DNA of 64,000 nucleotides from [Phialemoniopsis] sp. UDSM-2020 (taxonomy: Eukaryota; Ascomycota; Sordariomycetes; Thyridiales; Thyridiaceae). The translations under genes and the position numbers were made by a program. Shown here one piece after another: positions 33,323-44,834 of the stretch. The stretch covers positions 3,658,001 to 3,722,000 of the forward strand of contig JAEILZ010000007.1 of NCBI GenBank assembly GCA_018873225.1, read 5' to 3'. Position 1 is the first letter of the stretch; the number at the start of each line of letters is the position of its first letter. Under the pieces are notes generated by a model, which saw nothing but the letters and a program-made list of their open reading frames with translations, had not been told where the DNA came from and did not search any database.

Positions 33323-35986
33323 TCAGAAAAGCCTGGCCCAGATCTTATCCTTGCGTGTCACGGGGTGCCCATCCCTCTCATTGCGATAATGCTCAGTCAA
33401 AGCATCAAAGAAGTCGAGGCCCGAGGTGAGGTCGACCTCCTTCTTCTTGTAGAAAGGAGTGCGTTTGATCACCTTCCAGCCGAGGCCGATAATCAGGGCA
33501 AGTCCGATCTGTTTTGTGGAAGAGCATGGTTAGTTGCAACGTCGCGTTTGTCTAAAGCGGACTGGGGTGGAACTGACAATCCCGTAATTGAAGATGAACG
33601 TAGCCACGCTCCATTTGCCCTTGAGGAAAACTGCGTAACCTTGCACCCTGTTGATAGCTCTCAGTCATCACCTGCACACCACACCGTCCTCCTGAAGGTG
33701 CGAATTACATACCAGAGGAAGATGAAAGCACAACAAAATGCGAAGTATCCAGCAAAGGGTTGTATCCGACCGACATTGGGCAGGAATGTCTTCCTGTCGA
33801 TGTTCTGCGCCTTCATCGCGGCATTGAACCGGATCCAAGTGAATGACATGACACACCAGTTCCTAGAATTTGCGTCACCGCATTAGTCACGCAGCTCTGA
33901 GCGCATCCTAGGCTACGGCAGGGACTGAGTGAGACTTACAGCATGGTTGCAGCGGTACAGAAACTGTGAGCAAAGACCAAGTTTGTCAGCAGACGCAATA
34001 TCGCCAGACGGCTCGAGTTCAGACATACTTGAGAATCCAGTTGAGGACAACGGCGGTGCTAGAGCTCAGAGCGAGGAAAGAGAGGCAGGAAAGCAAGGTG
34101 ACTGCCAGAACAGCCATATAAGGCACACCGCTGCTCAGAGGTAAGCGTGCATTCGTGCGTTATGCATGTCGTAGTCCGACTTACTGTTTGTTCAGTCGCC
34201 GAAACACCGCAGGGGCTTGCCCTTCCAGTGCCAGAGCGTGCAGACTTCTCGACGAGTTGAACATGTAAGCATTGCCAGCAGAGATAATGGTGGTGAGAAG
34301 TGCGGCAGTGACGATAGATGGCAGCACGGGGATCTTGAGTCGAGTCATCGCGATAACACTAGCTGTGGGTCAGTGACTGGATCTCGTATGCTGGATCTCT
34401 AACATTGACTTACTACGGGGATCCTCCGGCATACGAATCAGCGCCGTTAGTAAGTCTGCGTCAGTGACATCAGTATAAATAATGACCTAATTCATCTTTT
34501 GACCGTGAACCTACTTGGGTTCATTGTACGGGACAAGGATCTTGGATGGGTATTAGTCAAGAATCACAACCAGATATGAGTTAGCAGACTGACCCCAACA
34601 CAAAGGGCGCCGCCGATGAAGAAGACAATCAGTCTGTTCACAATGGTGCCAAAGGCGCGAGGCACCGTTCTGCGGGGATCCTTGGCTTCTCCTGCGATCA
34701 CTACAGCACACGCAGTATCAGCTATCGTTCCAAATTCCTCACCTCTGCTTTATTTCGACTTGGTTGACTTACTAGAGATGTACTCCGGGCCCGCCATACA
34801 GAACCCCGCGACATTCACGGCGTTGACAAACGAGATCAGACGACCGGACGCAGTCTCTCCAGCCCACGGGCCTGGATCCTTCCAGTATCGAAAGCCGAAT
34901 CGACTAATTTGCAACAAAGGCGGTCAGCAACTTCGTAGCATAAATGTAGGGACTTAAGCAATCCACGCACTCGTGAAGGGGATTACCGCCTAGCATAGCG
35001 ACAAAGGTGAACATGATCAGGCCTAGCGCTAAGAAGACTTTGCCGAGAGCCAGCCAAACTGGGAATTGCGTTAGAATCATGGACAGTCGTTTTGATCTAG
35101 TGTATGAAGGTGTATGCTCACATTCAGCTTCGCCGAACAGATCAGCCCGGTATACGTTGATTGCCGTGTAAATTAGGATGGAAACGGTAATGAGGATAGC
35201 TGGCGACTGGTTATAGCCCCAGTACTCGATGAGGGTGTTGATAATGGTGCATTCGAACATCACGTATGATACCTGGGCGAACTAAGTACGAGGTGGTCAG
35301 CGCTGCGGATCCCAGTAAGGAACAACTGATGGATACGGATAACTTACAAAATGATTCCAGCCGACAAGAACACCCAAGGAGGGGTCCACCATGCGTCCAG
35401 CCAGTCGAATGAAAGAACCATCCACAGGGAAGAGAGTAACGATTTCCGTCTCTGTGAAGCAGAAATATCTCGAGCGTCAGCATGACACATCAAAATCCAG
35501 TGGAGGGGCAACGCACGGCACTGGGCAACACAATAGATGACGAAAGCCCAGAAGAGAAAGGCTACCAGCAAGGCCAATGGTCCGCTTGTCACACCGGCAC
35601 CGATAGCAACAAACAATGCCCTGTCATTCGCAGTGTAAGTAGTTGCCAATTCCTCGCCTCCGTAGTTCAGCACGTACGCGCCAATGGATCCAGCGATAGA
35701 GGTTAGCTGGATCTGCCTTGGGTTCAACTTTCGATGCACGACAGAGAGCTGCACGCCGGTTGCGAGGTCGACTGTTTCCGGAGCAGAGTGAGCATTTCGT
35801 TTCTGTTGACTCGGGCGTCAGCAAGCAGACAATGACTGTTCGGACCAGAAATGCCCGCGAATTGTGTTCAACACTTACAATCACGACCTGCTGTCCAGCC
35901 GTAACGGAGGCCTGGTGTTTGAGGTCCCCCGTCTCCTTCTTTCCGACATCGGAAGAGGGCAGACTCAGTGTCGACAAGTTTTCCAT
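33323..35986 (-). CDS. Amino-acid permease (APC superfamily), 16 exons
   Basis: Sixteen exons on my model: 35986-35879, 35802-35678, 35620-35517, 35451-35348, 35281-35122, 35058-34971, 34903-34773, 34700-34594, 34540-34515, 34455-34414, 34358-34185, 34130-34029, 33963-33940, 33862-33713, 33647-33578, 33508-33323. They give 566 aa. All fifteen joins keep frame and rebuild the yeast-type amino-acid permease layout: HRKLNPRQIQLTSIAG, LFVAIGAGVTSGPLALL in TM1, DGSFIRLAGRMVDP, NPLHDRFGFRYWKDPG, GPEYISMIAGEAKDPRRTVP, SSRSLHALALEGQAP, FTWIRFNAAMKAQ and the C-terminal VDLTSGLDFFD. It carries amino acids with protons across the plasma membrane. Several exons are tiny (24, 26 and 42 nt). The 57-nt second intron has no stop codon and would pass unnoticed in a naive translation. 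Confidence 0.9.
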
Positions 35987-37069
35987 TGAGGAACACGATG
36001 GTAGGGTAGGTTATCGAAACGAGGACTTAGTTGTTTGGGATGACAGAACAGATAGTGACGCGAGATGCCAGGACAGGAAGATCCGAGGGCGGACGATGCC
36101 ATTTTCTAGTGCTCCTCAATCAAGGATTTGGATTCCGTGGACAAGCCAGCTAGATAACTGCCGGCTCTTGTTCAGAGCGGTGATCGTTCAGCCTCTGAGA
36201 CCGCTGTTGTAGGCAGTAGACTGTTATCGCGAAGGCTCGCCTCAGAGGAAGTTGAGCCGTGATTCAGGAGGAGCTTAGGTCGAGGCTAAGCCTGATCCTG
36301 TTAGCACGGTCTCCGCAAATAAATACGACACCTGCATCAACGAGCTTCCCCGACAATAACCGTACTAGCAATCGGTTCGAGAACCCAATAAAACAATTCC
36401 AGTTACGAAGATATGGGGAAATGATGGAAATTCTGGCGGGGGAGACAGCTGCGGGAGGCAAGATAACGTCTCGTGAGCAAGATTCTATGAGGACCGCTGA
36501 TTCGCTGAAGCACAAGATATTCCAAAATACCGCAGTGATTTGGCCCCAGAGCTAAATTAGTGTTATTTGTCCCCGCACCAAGCACTTATCTCGCCCCTTT
36601 CAACAGCCTGTACAATCGTAGACTGGAGGCTAGAGGGCTGGGCATGAATGAGAGAGAGTCAAGGACTAGTGACAGAACTGAGCCGGGTGGAGGTTCCCCA
36701 CCCTAGCTTCGAACGGGTCAACATCTGCGCGGGCACTCATGATGTTCAGCAGGAATTTAGTCACGACTGACGGTCTTTCTTCTCGATCTCCTATGACCAC
36801 GGTGTTGGATCATTTGCTCCTGGAAGAGCCCTGATAAGCCGCCGAATTCCGGAAGACTCATTGTCATGGCGTGACAATACTTCCAGGCATAATGGCGAAG
36901 TGGATCGACTCCATCTAACCATGCAATCACCAAAAGGTTTAAGAAGTCGTTTCCTTAGATACAAATGATATGCGGTCTGCCAAAACCCAAGCTGTTACAC
37001 TTTTTTACACTTACATCATTCTAAGGATTCTAAGAAAAATCTTCTTACGGTCTTGAACATTTTAAAAAG
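35987..37069. other. Divergent promoter interval
   Basis: About 1.1 kb between the 5' ends of the amino-acid permease and the dioxygenase gene. A few short frames without motifs. A short T-rich stretch (37000-37060) precedes the dioxygenase ATG. Confidence 0.4.
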
Positions 37070-38520
37070 ATGGCCCCTCCAGCTCTAGTCACCATCGACG
37101 CTTCAGAGCCTGTCGAGAAGATCTGCGAAATAATCGCTCGAGATGGCGGCGTCATCGTTTCTCACTTCCTTCCACCGGAGGTGCTGCAGAAGGCTATGGA
37201 TGATGGTAAGTCGGTCTTGTTCCTGTCGTCTTGGCGGAATCATTCACTGACAATTCGAATGTCCGTAGTTGAGAAGCTATTCGCACGCCGCAAGATGTTC
37301 AAGATGAGTGACAGCTTGAAAGGCGAACTAGGCAACAGCTTCTTTCCCGAAGGAACACAGCGCGTTTACGTATGATGAACCCGTTGATGATCAAGCCTAT
37401 CATTCCATTAACACAAACCTCTCGTTAGGGACTGTTGGGCAAGATGCCCGACCTCATCATCCAGTCGATGCGTTCCAAGGTGTGGCAAGGCATCATGGAT
37501 CGGTTTCTGAGGTATGTTTAACACTCAAGCTCCAGGCTTAAGGAATATGCTTACATGACCACGTTCTTAGCGATGAGTTTGCCTCGTATACTGGCGATGT
37601 TCGCGTTCCTCAAAAGAGCGGCTATATGCTGGCTTCCACCGCGGCCCTTCGCCTCGCCCCAGGAGCGCAGCCGCAGCTGTTTCACAGAGTCAGTCTCTGC
37701 AGTCTGACGGTGCAAGAAACTACTTACTGACTTCAGTGGCATTGCAGGATCATATCAAGTTTCAGACTCGGCATGACCCCAACAACCCACTGTTCACCCC
37801 TATGCTGGGTTGCCTCATTGCTGGCTCCGAGTGCACTTTCAGGAACGGAGTATGTCTACAGTAACAGGATGAGAGTCTACAGTATGTGTTGGACTAATTA
37901 ATCCGTCTTGTCAATAGGCTACTGCAGTGATTCCTGGCAGTCATCTCTGGGATGATGACAGAATCCCAACTAAGGAAGAATGTACCTATGCAGAGATGGC
38001 CCCGGGCTCTGCGCTCTTCACTCTTGGAGGTGAGTCAGCCCTACCACGAACGACACTGAGAGCCCATTTGCTCATCATATTCCAGCTACATATCACGCAG
38101 CCGGTGAGAACATCTGCAAGCCCACTGACCCCGACGCGGTTCGCACCATGTTTGCCTGTTTCGGGTAAGTTTCAATGGCCTTAGACACAGTGGTCTTTGG
38201 AAGCAGGGCTGACGTAAGTCTAAACCTTCAGACAACGCGACTATTTCCGAGCGGATCAAGACGAGACCCTGTCCTGTCCCATTGAGGTTGCGCGCAAGTT
38301 GCCTGAGGACATTCTCAAGCTTGCGGGCTATTGTAAGTTTACATATCTCGATGTCAATCGCTATTTTCATGAACGTATCATACTAATCTCTCCGGAAACA
38401 GACAAGTCTGTGGGAGGTTGTGGCTACGTGGAGGACCATCAGCACCCTGCTGAGTTTATGGGAAATGATGAGGTTGGCACCGGCAAGATGGGCCCTGGTA
38501 TTGAACAGGTTGCAATCTGA
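37070..38520 (+). CDS. Phytanoyl-CoA dioxygenase (PhyH)-family oxygenase
   Basis: Nine exons (37070-37205, 37269-37369, 37429-37511, 37571-37688, 37748-37849, 37918-38029, 38086-38164, 38232-38332, 38402-38520) give 316 aa. Fe(II)/2-oxoglutarate oxygenases of this family hydroxylate fatty acyl or polyketide chains. The iron ligands His145-x-Asp147 are formed exactly at the fourth splice junction (QLFHR|DHIKF), with the distal His221 in ATYHAAGEN, after TAVIPGSHLWDD. The opening (KICEIIARDGGVIVSHFLPPEVL) is typical of fungal members such as FUM3-like enzymes. No PTS1 or PTS2 is visible. No polyketide synthase lies nearby, so the substrate is unknown. Confidence 0.88.
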
Positions 38521-39281
38521 GATGGCATTATCAAAAACGTAGAAGTCACAATCTGTAATTTTCATATCACATAGGCTATCCTCAAAAAGTACATCGTATT
38601 AGAATTTGACTGTCCTTTCCCCAGGTTCTTTTTCGCAATGAGAATCTGAGTGCATAAATCCACCAAGAACCTAAATCGGGAACTTACATGTTCCACCTAC
38701 AGCAGTGATCGCCTTTACCTTGCCCCTACGGCTAGTCTCCTCCCAAGATATTCATCGTCTACTTCCGGTTACGATGAGTAAAAGAATGGTGCTAAACCTG
38801 CCGGACTTCTCGAGGCGCATTGTTATCACAGCTGTACTTGAGGCTACCCCACTTCCCCAGCTCATGCACAGCTCGTATTTATTTGCGGAGACGTTTGCCA
38901 TTGATCTCCCCGCTCCACAGGGATGGAGTGGATCGACCTGCTAGTGCCCCCCCTGTCTTGGAGCATCTAGGTCATTCGGAGGATGACCCGGGCTCTGAAG
39001 CAGCAGCGGTTGATCGTTGTTTGCCTCCTCCTCACGGCTTATCTGTTATGTCTATGGGATGCTTGAACGCCATAGCTTTCCCACGATAACCACGGCTAGT
39101 GCCGGTATATGACCATTGGAACAAAAGTTTTGCTGATGTGAACTCCCTTGCCAACCCTGCTAGGACAATGAGATTGAGCCGAGGCTAAGCTGGCTTCATT
39201 CCGAGTGTCATTACAATTGTTCCTATCATGTACAGAAAAGAGCATCGTTCTTTTCCGTTATCTTGATCGTGCAGTACAAGT
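38521..39281. other. Convergent 3' spacer
   Basis: Lies between the 3' ends of the dioxygenase and the Zn2Cys6 regulator. No coding signal. Confidence 0.45.
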
Positions 39282-41004
39282 TCAAGCTAACAAGAGCGGG
39301 CCCTCGGGAATACTAACATTGCTCAATTTGAGCGAGTACACCAGTTTGGCCAGCTGGGGCACATCCCATGGAAGCATGGCCTTCGTTATCATCCCGTTGT
39401 CTTCGCCAATCATCATTGCCTCGAGAATATCAGCCAGCTCCTGGCTATCCCATATACCTTCCTTGCGCCAGAATGACCGCAGGAGGCGTATGGTGCGCCA
39501 TTGGATGTCACTATCCATGCTGGACACGCAAGGAATAGTCAGGCTTAGTACAAGACTACCGTCGAACGCGAATACAGGAGCTGATCGGAATACTTCCATT
39601 TCGACAAGTGCCTCGGCCCTTGCCAGAATCTCCTCGTAATCCTCCCTCCTGTAATCTGCCCATACCTCGCACTTCATCCAACCTGACCATAGTGCTTGGT
39701 CTACAGCGAGTGCTCTCGTCCGCATAAGCTCCTGGCTCGTTGTTGTTGGCGTTTCTTCAACGCGATGTCGGAAGGAATCAAACTTGCTGCTCCAGTGATT
39801 AAATATCGCTTCCAGCTCCTCGACTGGGACCAGATGATAGCTGGCCGGTACGTGCGATGGCATGAAGGAGATCTGAGATTGATTCTTGTTGGGATTGTTC
39901 TGCATCAACACAGCCATCTTCCTTGTTGCGACAGCTCTGTCTGCCTCTACTAGCTTTACGACAGTATGGAACGCCTTCTCTGCCTCACACACCGAGGTGA
40001 ATTCCGTCGTCGAATAGAGCTCGCTGCTGACACAGTCGTAGAAGTTTAGATCGGGAGCCACCATCTGTCGGATATAACCCCATACATCGTTACCCAGACG
40101 ACACAGTGTTTGTGCGATATCGTCAAGGAATGTGGGAGAGCTTGTTGCTTGAGGCCTTTTGGATGTGCCCAGGCCGCTCGGGTTGTCCTTGTCAATCAAT
40201 GATATAAGCAACGAAGTTCCGGACTTGAGGTGATTGACAGCTTCGGCGTAACGGCCGAAGAGATTCTCGATGCTGATGAAAATGACACAGCAGGTAAGTA
40301 TGACTTCCATATTATGCGCAGTCGCTGTCTTCATAACAGTTTTCACGGCCTGTATTGCCTTGTTGTACTGCCGTACTGAAATGCCGTGGAGGTCGACCAT
40401 GGCCTGTTGATCTCTGCGGCGTTGCGATTTGAAATCTCTATGGGCACCACCGAGTGCACAAATAGCATATCTGACAGCGTCCACATGGTGCGCCAGTGGT
40501 AAGGCGTAGCTATACCAGAAGTCGATCGGGCTCGATGCGGTTTCGAGGTCTTCTAGAGTGCAGGTCCGAGCATGGTGGAACAGATCTGCACATATTGTAC
40601 CATCAGAAGCATCCCTGCCAAGCTCGGACAGTGATGGTGAAGGATGCCCATATGAAGTAGCCTCTTCTGATGTCCTTGCTTCAGGTCTGAATCGTGTGCC
40701 GAGCCTGCGTGGCTTCCGTGTCAAGGCGAGTTCGTAGCCACCACATTCACGGGCCGCGGCAGCACATCGTCGACAGAACGGCTTTCGTTCATCGCACTTT
40801 AGGCGACGCTCCCTGTAAGTCTCAGGGTTACTCGTCATTTTACATGACAGATGAAGAAGTGAGCAGAGTGAGCACATACTTGCTACAGATAAAGTTAGCG
40901 CCGCATCCGTGACATGTCCCTTGCCAGAATGCTTACCAAGTAACACATCCAGTCCTAACTCGAGGAGTCTTTGCTCGCGCCAGCTTCGAAGCAGCCTCAG
41001 TCAT
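39282..41004 (-). CDS. Zn2Cys6 transcription factor (C6 zinc cluster)
   Basis: My model has exon 1 at 41004-40937, a 3-nt microexon at 40882-40880 and exon 3 at 40812-39282, giving 533 aa. Only this splicing yields the full zinc cluster GCVTCKERRLKCDE..FCRRC...C with six Cys (20, 23, 30, 37, 40, 47) in C-x2-C-x6-C-x6-C-x2-C-x6-C spacing. A direct join of exons 1 and 3 would put Trp in place of the second Cys. Beyond the cluster is a basic linker (TRKPRRLGTRFRPEAR), then a fungal-specific regulatory domain with YAICALGGAHRDFKSQ and a helical C-terminal half. It sits downstream of the hydantoinase gene on the same strand and may control it. Confidence 0.85.
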
Positions 41005-41414
41005 TGTGCATATCCATTTAATCCGTAGATAGCGGGTGCGCTGTGATGGTGAAGCTCTGGAAGAGAGTGAGGGGAAGTTTGCTTGTGAAGCTATGTCGTC
41101 TGGGGCCCTTGCTCTTAGCTTCCCTGTTGACTAAGCCGCCCCACAACCTCTTGCACTTGACGCTACAGAATCATGCCAAGGCTCTCGTTGTGAGTCCAGA
41201 TAAAGGCGTTATCTCCTATCTCAGGCTAAAGCTGAAACACTGAGTAAGTCATCTCGGACCTCTCGCTGTCTCTATCAGTTTAAGGGGATGTAATCATGGT
41301 GCGCCTAGTGTTGCGTAATGTGCTTCCAATTTGGTCATGGGATATATATCTACTCAACTCTCATGCCAATTCAAAATTTCTATCTATCTATAACTCTATT
41401 GGCAGTTCACAGTC
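41005..41414. other. Tandem spacer between hydantoinase and regulator
   Basis: About 410 nt from the hydantoinase stop to the regulator ATG on the same strand. Regulator promoter; no gene. Confidence 0.5.
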
Positions 41415-44400
41415 TTACGTCGATACATTGAACTCGTCGATGACACTGCGGGGTTTTGAAAACTTTCCGAGAGGCTTGTACTCAAGGTCATCAAAGCCAA
41501 AGCCCTTGGGGCCACCGATCTCAAGCCCTCTCGCAGTGGAAGTCCACTTCTCCGATGCCGTTATGCCAAGAACAATCACAGGCAGGCCATACCGATATTC
41601 CTGAGTTCCCAAATTCTCACCATTTTGTGCGTCAATGACACAGACTAGGTCAGGAACCATTGCCAGAATCTGCATCACTGGTCAGTACATATTGCTCTGA
41701 CACAAGCAGAAGCACGAGATCACATACCTCTTCCATGCCAGAGGCATCAACCTTCTTGGCATAAATGTTCTCATTCTTGAACGGGATGATCATCCGCTCC
41801 TTGGCAGAGCCAGAAGCCTCCGAGGCTTCCGTTGACTCGATGATGACCTCGCCGTACGCGTGTCCCAGCCGCGTAATGCGCTCCACGCCGATAATCTTGC
41901 CCTTGAATAGGAGCCTGGCCGATTCAGCGCCGCCTACCTCGGCAATTATGGACTCGGCTACGGTGTCGACCGTGTTGGTGCACCGTGATAACGCAACGGC
42001 GCGACCGATCCGCCACGACAGTGACATGGTGTTCTCGACCACCCAGTCCTTGGTGTTCTTGCCGCTGACGGGGCCCTTGGCGCAGCCGACGTGGGAGCCC
42101 ATCTGCGACAGGGCGCCGCGGAGGGCGCGTTCTGCGTCGAGCTCGGAGCGGGCCTTCTTCATGATCTGTGTGCCAACTAGTGAGTTACTTTCCCTTCAAT
42201 GTCTATGCAGGCTGCGCTTACAATGATACGTCCGTTTCCGTCAGAGATACACGTTGGTACCATCACTGGCTTGGGTTCGAAGACGACGGGCGTAGTCTGC
42301 CACGATACAGGGTACGCTCTGCCCATCCAGTCTCCATCGATCGATGGGATGTTCATTGCTGATGAAGCACCGATGGCCAAGCCTTGCAGTCCGTTGCCCC
42401 CGCCGATCTCAAGTGGGATCACGGCCGTCGGCGTCTTCTTCAGATACTCGTATAGCTCTCTCTGCGACTCGAGAATTCTGCCAGCTTGTTAGCTAGAGTT
42501 CTTTGCAACGTTTAGTAGGAACGTTACTTACTCGTCACCATGCGGCTTTTCGATCGAGACCTGAGGTGAGCCTTTACCACCACCACAAGCAACTACGTCG
42601 TCATCCTTGAGGTCATGAGGAGAGATAACGAGGAGTTTGTCACCTTTCCGCAGCTTTTCTCGCAGGAGCAGAAAGTGTTGGTATGGGTTACCGCCGCCGC
42701 CCGTTCCCAGGATGTAACAGCCGATCGTGATGAATTCCAGATCCGTCTCCGTCAGCAGCCATTGCCTGTTGGTGACGTTTGGCTTGTACGAAGTGATGTA
42801 CTCCTTGGTGAACACCACTGAGTGGGAGGAGTCTCGTTCCTCCGAGGAGCTTTCTACTCCCGCTTTCTTTTGGGCTACGTGATTGGTGTCGTCTGCAAAC
42901 TCATCCAGGTCGTTGTCTGCGTTGACGGGGAGGTCCTCGAAGTCCGTCCGAGAGTAGTCGAAATCGCCCACCGCTTTCACGATCATTCGAGATTTGTTGG
43001 CGATATACTAGAAGTCTTGATTAGCGATTGATGCCCATAAAAAAAAGAGAGAAAAAGAGAAAAAGAGAAAAAGGAAAGAAAAAAGGGAAAACAAGAAACG
43101 AAAAGAAAGAAAAAGAAAAGAAGGAAAAGAAGGAAAAGGAGAGAGGAGGAAGGAATGAAGAAAAAAGAACCGGAAAATAGTAGGTAAAAGAGAAGCATGA
43201 ATTTACCTGGAGCGGGAAGCTGTCCATCTCGGCAATGGTCACCGTATCCCTCAGCGCCCCGTTCTCCACAGCTTTATCGATAGCCCTCTGGGACAGATCC
43301 TTGATCAGCTCGTCTTTTGTCTTCGTCTCCGTGCTCTCCACCGAGTCGACTACGCCGCTTACACGGGCGGTCGCAGCACCGATGGCATTGGCTACTCCGG
43401 ACCAGTTCGGCTTGACGACGCGGCTGGCACCCTCGAGGCTGTCAGGGGCAATGACCGCGCCACCGCCTACCAAGACGACGGGGATGTCCTCTGGCGAAGT
43501 CTTCATCGTGTCTACAATGCCTTCCAGCATGGACTTGACCTTGGCCTTGAATTCGGGCAACGTTGCCTGGAGATCCGTGCCCTCTAGATTCGACCGGTCT
43601 CCGATGTCCACGTTCTTGTCAGCAAGGACAGTGTAGTCCGTCGTTGTGGGAATGTTGCCGCCAAAGATCAACGCCTTCTGCTGAATCTGATAGCCAACGC
43701 TCTCGGGCCCAACAGTCAAATTTCCGGCCTTGTCGCGTCCTACTATAGAGCCACCGCCGAGGCCGATACTCCTGACATCCGGATAGGAAAAGTTGGTGCG
43801 CACACCGGCGATCTCGCTATACGCAGCAGCCTGTCGCGGAAATCCGTTCTTCAGAAGCAGGCCAACATCGGTCGTTGTGCCGCCGATATCGACTACCATC
43901 ATAACCTCCTTCTCCTGCTCCTGCATGAGGAATGCCGCGCCCCGCATACTGTTGGTGGGCCCACTGGAAAAGGTCCGGATGGGTAACCTCGCGGCCGCAG
44001 CCGCGGGTAGGATGGTGCCGTCGTTCTGGGTGACGAAGACGGGGCATTTTAGATTCAGGCGAGATACAGCACTCTGAAATGAATGAATCGTGCGGCGCGC
44101 AAAGGGCAAGATGGACGCGTTTAGGACGGCGGCGTTCTCCCTCTCGAGGAAGCCAATGTTGGCCACATCCTTGGAGCAGACGATGTCGGCTTCGGGGTAG
44201 ACACTCCGGATGATCTCCGCAGCCCGTTCCTCCTGCTTAAACACGATGTCGATGGGGCTGAACACGCCAATAATTGCGATGCTCTTGATCCCTTTGGCTT
44301 TGATCTCCTCGCACTGTTGCCGAACTGCATCCTCATCCAGCTCGGCGATCAAAGTCCCATCAATTTCAAGACCGCCATCGATAATACCGCGGTGCCCGCA

Positions 44401-44834
44401 GATGATCTTGCGCAGCCTCGGCGGCCAGTCGATGCCGATGGGGATTTCCTTGGAGAAGGGCCCTGCCAGCCGGATCACCCCCACCTTGGCGAGTCGCGAC
44501 TGGTCCATCTCGACAACGGCGTTGATGAAGTGCGTCGTGCCGATGGTGACGCTGGCTACATCTTGCGGGTTGATGCTGGACTGCTCAAACATCTCCTTGA
44601 TGACGTTGTTGATGCCATCGCTGGGGTTCTTGGTCGTGCTTGACTTTTTCCACGCGCGAATACCCCTGTCGGCCTGGGACGACTGCGTGAGGTCGAGGAT
44701 GACACCATCTGTATTCGTCCTGTGGGTTCATTGTCAGCATTCGACGATCTGCTGTTTGCGTGCATCATAGTCTTCATCTGTGCAGCTTACCCTCCGACGT
44801 CAACGCCAATACGAAGCGTGGGCGGCGACTTCAT
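41415..44834 (-). CDS. Hydantoinase/oxoprolinase-A fused to DUF917 domain
   Basis: Six exons (44834-44791, 44719-43207, 43007-42532, 42477-42222, 42165-41728, 41669-41415) give 993 aa. Residues 1-519 are the hydantoinase/oxoprolinase ATPase half: IGVDVGGTNTDGVILDL (9-25), MMVVDIGGTTTDVGLLL, SIGLGGGSIVGRDK and VVLVGGGAVIAPD, the phosphate-binding loops of the hexokinase-like fold. Residues about 580-993 are a DUF917 (S-methyl thiohydantoin desulfurase-like) region: LTETDLEFITIGCYILGTGG, VIPLEIGGGNGLQGL and SIDGDWMGRAYP. Bacteria encode comparable halves as separate genes; the fusion is known in fungi. ATP-dependent opening of a five-membered cyclic amide such as hydantoin or 5-oxoproline is expected. 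The second intron is 199 nt and filled by a polypyrimidine run on the coding strand. It is divergent from an NCS1 permease. Confidence 0.88.
43038..43196 (+). repeat. Purine-rich tract inside the second hydantoinase intron
   Basis: About 160 nt of A/G on the plus strand, so C/U in the pre-mRNA of the minus-strand gene. It fills most of a 199-nt intron, the longest intron modelled in this window. Expansion of the tract probably explains that length. Confidence 0.8.

Noticed and set aside
43021..43206. Phe-rich extension at the end of the first half of the hydantoinase frame
   Set aside because: It is the translated polypyrimidine intron. Removing it joins two conserved domains in frame.
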